Origin: VBCK01 sp035511515
GTDB taxonomy: Bacteria > Pseudomonadota > Gammaproteobacteria > Burkholderiales > Burkholderiaceae_F
Assembly: GCA_035511515.1 (NCBI GenBank)
Contig: DATKFG010000023.1
Span: forward strand, 1-9,359
Length of the DNA stretch: 9,359 nucleotides
Direction of reading: 5' to 3'
The notes below the pieces were generated by a model. That model did no database searches and had not been told where the DNA came from. It worked only from the letters and a program-made list of their open reading frames with translations. Both the position numbers and the translations under genes were made by a program. This document shows, piece after piece, positions 5,213 through 9,359 of the stretch (its first letter is position 1; the number at the start of each line of letters is the position of its first letter).

Positions 5213-8044
5213 ATGCGGTCCAGCGAATCCGAACGCGCCGGCGCGCTGCCCAAGACCTTCGAGCCCTCCGCCGTCGAGCGCACCTGGTACCCGGTGTGGC
5301 AGGCGCGCGACTATTTCCGCGCCGGCCTCGAACCCGGCCGGCCGGCCTTCGGCATCCAGCTGCCGCCGCCCAACGTCACGGGCATCCTGCACATGGGGCA
5401 CGCGTTCAACCAGACCATCATGGACGCGCTGACCCGCTATCACCGGATGAGGGGCTACAACACGCTGTGGCTGCCGGGAACCGACCACGCCGGCATCGCC
5501 ACCCAGATCGTGGTGGAGCGCCAGCTGGAACAGCAGGGACTTGCGCGCGCCCGCATGACGCGCGAGCAGTTCATCGAGCGCGTATGGGAGTGGAAGCAGT
5601 ATTCGGGCGACACGATCCTGGAGCAGATGAAGCGCCTGGGCGACTCGTGCGACTGGAGCCGCACCTATTTCACGATGGACGAACGCCTGTCGCGCGTCGT
5701 GGTCGACACCTTCGCGCGCCTGTACGAACAGGCACTGATCTATCGCGGCCAGCGCCTGGTCAACTGGGACCCGACGCTGCAGACGGCGGTGTCCGACCTG
5801 GAAGTCGAAAGCGAGGAGGAAGACGGCCGCATCTGGGAGATCCGCTACCCGGGCCTCGATGGCAGCGCCGGCGTCACGGTCGCGACGACCCGCCCCGAGA
5901 CGATGCTGGGCGATGTCGCGGTCGCGGTGCACCCCGACGATCCGCGCTACCAGGGGCTGATCGGCGCCAGGGTGATACTGCCGCTGACCGGCCGCACGAT
6001 CCCGGTGATCGCCGATTCGTACGTGGATCCGCAGTTCGGCACCGGGGCCGTGAAGATCACGCCGGCCCACGATTTCAACGACTTTGCCGTCGCGCAGCGC
6101 CACGGGCTGACTCCCCTTCCGATCCTGACCGTAACGGCCACCATCAACGAGAACGCGCCGCCGCAGTACCGGGGTCTGGACCGCTACGCGGCGCGCAAGG
6201 CGGTGCTGCAGGACCTGCGCTCGGCGAGCCTGCTGGTGGCGGAGCGGGCGCATCGGATGGTGGTTCCGCGCGGCGGCCGCACCGGCGAGGCGATCGAGCC
6301 GATGCTGTCGGACCAGTGGTTCGTCGCGATGAGCCGGCCCATCCCGGACGGACCCGACGCCGGCAAATCGCTGGCACAGATCGCGCTGGAGGCGGTCGAC
6401 AGCGGCGCGGTACGCATCTTCCCGGACCAGTGGCTCACCGTGTACCGGCAGTGGTTCGCCAACATCCAGGACTGGTGCATCTCGCGCCAGCTGTGGTGGG
6501 GCCACCGGATTCCCGCCTGGTACGACGAGCAGGGCCGCATCCTGGTGGCACGCTCCGAGGCCGAGGCGCAGGCCATGGCCCCCGGACGGACGCTGCGGCG
6601 CGACCCCGATGTGCTGGACACCTGGTACTCGTCGGCGCTGCTGCCTTTTTCCACGCTCGGCTGGCCGCACCTGGCCGGCGCCGACCGCGAGGCCTACGAC
6701 CTGTACCTGCCTTCCACGGTGCTGGTGACCGGCTACGAAATCATCTTCTTCTGGGTGGCGCGGATGGTCTTCATGACCCGGTATTTCACCGGCCGGGTGC
6801 CGTTCCGCGACGTCTATATCCACGGCATCGTGCGCGACGCCGAGGGCAGGAAGATGAGCAAGTCGGAAGGCAACACGATCGACCCGGTCGATCTGCTGGA
6901 CGGCATCTCGCTGGATGCGCTGATCAAGAAGAACACGACCGGGCTGCGCCGGCCGCAGGACGCGCCCAAGATCGAGGCGCGGCTGCGCAAGGAGTTTGCG
7001 GACGGCATGCCGGCCTACGGCGCCGACGCGCTGCGCTTCACGATGGCCGCGTATGCCACGCTCGGCCGCAACGTCAACTTCGATTTCAAGCGCTGCGAGG
7101 GCTACCGCAATTTCGGCAACAAGCTGTGGAACGCGACCCGCTTCGTGCTGATGAACACGGAAGGCCACGATGGCGGACTCGCGGGGGGCGAGGTGGCCCT
7201 GACGTTGGCGGACCGCTGGATCGCCGGGGAGCTGCAGCGCACCGTGGCCGAGGCCGAGCGCGGATTTGCCGACTACCGCCTCGACAACGTGGCGCAGGCC
7301 ATCTACCGCTTCGTATGGGACGAGTACTGCGACTGGTACGTGGAACTGGCCAAGGTGCAGCTGGCTTCGGGCGATCCGAACGTGCAGCGCGGCACGCGCC
7401 GCACACTGCTGCAAGTGCTGGAAGCGGCCTTGAGGCTGCTGCACCCGATCACCCCGTTCATCACGGAGGAGCTGTGGCAGCGCGTCTCGGTGCTGGCCGG
7501 GCGCCGGCAGCCGTCCGAGGAGACTTCGGTGATGGTGCAGCCGTTCCCGCAGCCCGATCCGGCGCGGATCGACCCGCAGGCCGACGCGGAGCTGGCGCTG
7601 CTCAAGCGCCTGGTCGACGCCTGCCGCAACCTGCGCGGCGAGATGAACCTGTCGCCCGCGGCCCGCGTGCCGCTGGTGCTGACGCCGCGCGATGCGCGCA
7701 CCGAGCCTTTCGTTCCATACCTCGCGGCGCTGGCCAGGCTGTCGGCGGTCGAACGGGTCGACGCGCTGCCGGCTTCCGAAACGCCCGCCCCGGTGGCGGT
7801 GGCCGGCGAGTACCGGCTGATGCTGAAGGTCGAGGTCGACGTGGCGGCCGAGCGCGAGCGGCTGGGCAAGGAGATCGCGCGACTGCAGGGCGAGATCGGC
7901 AAGTCCGAAGGCAAGCTCGCCAACGACTCCTTCGTGCAGCGCGCCCGCCCCCCGGTGGTCGAACAGGAGCGCCAGCGCCTGGCGGAGCACCGCTCGACGC
8001 TGAGCAAGTTGACCGATCAGCTGCACAAGCTGCCGTCGGCGTAG
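5213..8044 (+). CDS. valS: Valyl-tRNA synthetase
   Basis: This class I aminoacyl-tRNA synthetase charges tRNA-Val with valine in the cytoplasm and hydrolyses misactivated threonine. The 943-residue protein matches E. coli ValRS (951) along its length. The HIGH-type motif is HMGH (60-63), within PPPNVTGILHMGHAFNQ. The editing insertion contains TTRPETMLGD (225-234) and HDFND (286-290). DWCISRQLWWGHRIPAWYDE (420-439) and the KMSKS loop (547-551) follow. The anticodon-binding domain starts near NFGNKLWNATRFVLMNTEG, and the C-terminal coiled coil that contacts the tRNA spans about 872-940. A small oddity is VPRGGRTG (351-358), where E. coli has VPYGDRGG, so an Asp is replaced by Gly. The ATG at 5213 gives the usual short lead before the conserved KTFEPSAVE; no strong Shine-Dalgarno sequence is seen. 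Confidence 0.98.
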   Translation: MRSSESERAGALPKTFEPSAVERTWYPVWQARDYFRAGLEPGRPAFGIQLPPPNVTGILHMGHAFNQTIMDALTRYHRMRGYNTLWLPGTDHAGIATQIVVERQLEQQGLARARMTREQFIERVWEWKQYSGDTILEQMKRLGDSCDWSRTYFTMDERLSRVVVDTFARLYEQALIYRGQRLVNWDPTLQTAVSDLEVESEEEDGRIWEIRYPGLDGSAGVTVATTRPETMLGDVAVAVHPDDPRYQGLIGARVILPLTGRTIPVIADSYVDPQFGTGAVKITPAHDFNDFAVAQRHGLTPLPILTVTATINENAPPQYRGLDRYAARKAVLQDLRSASLLVAERAHRMVVPRGGRTGEAIEPMLSDQWFVAMSRPIPDGPDAGKSLAQIALEAVDSGAVRIFPDQWLTVYRQWFANIQDWCISRQLWWGHRIPAWYDEQGRILVARSEAEAQAMAPGRTLRRDPDVLDTWYSSALLPFSTLGWPHLAGADREAYDLYLPSTVLVTGYEIIFFWVARMVFMTRYFTGRVPFRDVYIHGIVRDAEGRKMSKSEGNTIDPVDLLDGISLDALIKKNTTGLRRPQDAPKIEARLRKEFADGMPAYGADALRFTMAAYATLGRNVNFDFKRCEGYRNFGNKLWNATRFVLMNTEGHDGGLAGGEVALTLADRWIAGELQRTVAEAERGFADYRLDNVAQAIYRFVWDEYCDWYVELAKVQLASGDPNVQRGTRRTLLQVLEAALRLLHPITPFITEELWQRVSVLAGRRQPSEETSVMVQPFPQPDPARIDPQADAELALLKRLVDACRNLRGEMNLSPAARVPLVLTPRDARTEPFVPYLAALARLSAVERVDALPASETPAPVAVAGEYRLMLKVEVDVAAERERLGKEIARLQGEIGKSEGKLANDSFVQRARPPVVEQERQRLAEHRSTLSKLTDQLHKLPSA

Positions 8045-8049
8045 GCGAC

Positions 8050-8754
8050 GTGAATCGTCCCGAGCGGGGCCGGCTGCGCTTCGAGCACCTGACGGCCGAG
8101 GTCGTGGCCCTGGCGTCGCCTTCCCCGTTTCCGGTTTTCGACGCCGCAACCCTGCGAGAGCTGGCGCGCGGTGACGGCCACGGGGTGCTGGTCCTGCCTG
8201 CCAGCTTCCGAAGCGATCGTCAGACCGCCCGGCTGCGTGCCTTCCTGGGCGGACTGGGTTATGCCGCTTACGGCTGGGACCTGGGGGTCGACCTCGGCCC
8301 GACGGCGCCGATGGTGCGTGGAACCGCCGAGCGGCTGGCCGAACTCGCTGCGCGGCACGGGGCGGTCAGCCTGGTCGGGTTCAGCATGGGGGGCCTTTTT
8401 GCGCGTCTGCTGGCCGCCCGCGATCCGGCACAGGTCCGTCAGGTGATCACGGTGTGCAGCCCGATCGTCGAGCCGGCGCGCAGCGTGTGGATCCCGCTGG
8501 AACCGGTCCTGGGACTGTGGCCGGGGGTCGATCTGCGCGCGCTGGCGGCCGAAATCGCCGCACCGCCCCCGGTGCCGTCGACCTGCATCTACTCGCGCGA
8601 CGACGGCATCGTGCGCTGGACGCACTGCCTCGACCCGAGCGCCTCGTCCGACGACAATATCGAGGTCAGCGGCCGGCACGTCACCATGCCGCACAATGCG
8701 CAGGTGGTGCGCATCCTGGCGGCTCGCCTGGCGCGCCGGTTCGGCCCGGCCTAG
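8050..8754 (+). CDS. Alpha/beta-hydrolase fold protein (putative esterase or lipase)
   Basis: From the GTG at 8050 the protein has 234 residues. It shows an alpha/beta-hydrolase pattern: strand HGVLVLP (44-50), nucleophile elbow GFSMGG (110-115, Ser112), an acid in YSRDDGIVRW (Asp184 or Asp185), and a C-terminal His in GRHVTMPHN (His210 or His215). SDRQTARLRAFLGGLGYAAY (55-74), YGWDLG and VITVCSP resemble a group of small bacterial hydrolases usually annotated only as alpha/beta hydrolase. I see no clear signal peptide, so it is probably cytoplasmic. The GTG lies 5 nt after the valS stop, suggesting readthrough transcription and coupling; the frame is open far upstream, but that part is out-of-frame valS. 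A later GTG at 8104 is an alternative start. The substrate is unknown. Confidence 0.85.
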   Translation: MNRPERGRLRFEHLTAEVVALASPSPFPVFDAATLRELARGDGHGVLVLPASFRSDRQTARLRAFLGGLGYAAYGWDLGVDLGPTAPMVRGTAERLAELAARHGAVSLVGFSMGGLFARLLAARDPAQVRQVITVCSPIVEPARSVWIPLEPVLGLWPGVDLRALAAEIAAPPPVPSTCIYSRDDGIVRWTHCLDPSASSDDNIEVSGRHVTMPHNAQVVRILAARLARRFGPA

Positions 8755-8767
8755 CGCGAACCACGGC

Positions 8768-8772
8768 AGGAG
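8768..8772 (+). promoter_or_regulatory. Shine-Dalgarno sequence of the GST gene
   Basis: AGGAG lies 6 nt before the ATG at 8779. It is the best ribosome binding site in the window and fixes the start of the glutathione S-transferase gene. The other genes in the cluster lack a site this clear. Confidence 0.8.
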
Positions 8773-8778
8773 CATTCG

Positions 8779-9359
8779 ATGATCCTGGTCGGTCAGTACG
8801 ATTCCCCCTTCGTGCGGCGCGTCGCCGTCACGCTGCATCTGTATGGGATACCGTTCACGCGCAACGCAATCTCCGTGTTCGCCGATGCCGACCAGATGGC
8901 GCGGATCAATCCCCTGGTGCGCATCCCGTCGCTGGTCCTCGACAGCGGCGAGACGCTGATCGACAGCGGGGCGATCCTCGACACGCTCGACGAGCTGGTG
9001 GGAGCAGGTCGCGCACTGACGCCGCTCTCCGGGGCACCACGGCGCCGCGTGCTGCAAGCGACCGCGATGGCAACCGGCGCGATCGATAAGGCCGGAGCCT
9101 GGGTCTACGAGCGCCACTTCCACCCGCCCGGCCAACGCAGCGAGAAGATGCTCGCGCGTTACCAGGCGCAGGTCGCCGGCGCACTCTCATGGCTCGACGG
9201 GCAGATCCGGGACGGCCGCCTGTGCGGTCCGGCGCTCACCCAGGCCGACATCTCGGCGGCCGTCCTCGTCTTCTATCTCAAGTTGAGGGCGGCGCCCATG
9301 CTTCCGGAGGGCGGTTATCCGCGCCTCGCGGCCCTGTGCGACGCCCTCGAGGCAACCGA
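8779..9359 (+). CDS. Glutathione S-transferase family protein, YibF-like (3' end outside the window)
   Basis: The frame stays open from the ATG at 8779 to the window end, giving 193 complete codons with no stop. Proteins of this family are about 200 residues, so only the last few are probably missing. The N-terminal thioredoxin-like domain has YDSPFVRRVAVTLHLYGIPF (7-26), with Ser9 as the likely glutathione-activating residue. It continues with NPLVRIPSLVLDSGETLIDS (44-63), with the cis-proline at Pro50 and the Asp62-Ser63 pair that contacts the glutamyl part of glutathione. The helical C-terminal domain follows, with LTQADISAAV (153-162) carrying the conserved capping Asp. The start resembles E. 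coli YibF (SYTSPFVRKL). It lies 24 nt after the hydrolase and is probably cotranscribed. The natural substrate is unknown. Confidence 0.92.
   Translation, partial: MILVGQYDSPFVRRVAVTLHLYGIPFTRNAISVFADADQMARINPLVRIPSLVLDSGETLIDSGAILDTLDELVGAGRALTPLSGAPRRRVLQATAMATGAIDKAGAWVYERHFHPPGQRSEKMLARYQAQVAGALSWLDGQIRDGRLCGPALTQADISAAVLVFYLKLRAAPMLPEGGYPRLAALCDALEAT

Noticed and set aside
4946..8149. A 1067-codon open frame on the minus strand, antisense to valS
   Set aside because: It lies opposite an unambiguous ValRS. Long antisense frames are expected in GC-rich genes with strong third-position bias. The translation is Arg/His/Gln/Gly-rich with no recognisable domain.
5296..8754. A 1152-codon + strand frame that could be read as one large protein
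   Set aside because: Its first 900 or so codons are out-of-frame valS. Only the part from 8050 resembles a protein family, and that is annotated as the hydrolase.
8017..9135. A 372-codon minus-strand frame under the hydrolase and GST genes
   Set aside because: Both + strand genes carry clear family motifs, and this frame has none.
1..9359. A defence island, mobile element or CRISPR array
   Set aside because: All substantial genes are housekeeping or common metabolic families. I saw no transposase, integrase, direct-repeat array or tRNA-like structure.

Overview
The window is GC-rich, densely coding DNA that looks like a chromosomal segment of a betaproteobacterium, most likely Burkholderiales. 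The evidence is the gene order (lptG-lptF divergent from pepA-holC-small protein-valS), the style of the HolC and LptF/G proteins, and a DUF2486-like protein between holC and valS. I see no phage genes, transposase, CRISPR array, tRNA or rRNA. Most of the window is conserved housekeeping sequence, and I do not find a convincing new multi-gene system.

Layout. Bases 1-147 are the 3' end of a second lptG-like gene on the + strand. It is about 90% identical, in inverted orientation, to the 3' end of the complete lptG on the minus strand (272-1405). The mirror symmetry continues past both stop codons into a C-rich, REP-like intergenic element (148-271). lptG and lptF (1402-2514) overlap by 4 nt and encode the two membrane subunits of the lipopolysaccharide exporter. 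An 83-bp divergent promoter region (2515-2597) separates them from a + strand series: pepA (2598-4088), a 98-bp gap with GC-rich hairpins, holC (4187-4657), a proline-rich small protein overlapping holC by ATGA (4654-5190), valS (5213-8044), an alpha/beta hydrolase starting 5 nt after valS (8050-8754), and a YibF-like glutathione S-transferase that runs off the window (8779-9359).

How the genes relate. LptF and LptG form the inner-membrane part of the LptB2FG transporter that moves LPS from the inner membrane toward the outer membrane. The forward cluster groups peptide turnover (PepA), replication (the HolC chi subunit of DNA polymerase III) and translation (ValRS). The pepA-holC-valS order next to lptFG also occurs in Escherichia coli, so it is an old synteny. 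The lineage-specific parts are the small protein between holC and valS and the hydrolase and GST after valS.

The features most worth a second look are the inverted duplication of the lptG tail at the left edge (a real duplication or an assembly misjoin) and the small two-part protein translationally coupled to holC.
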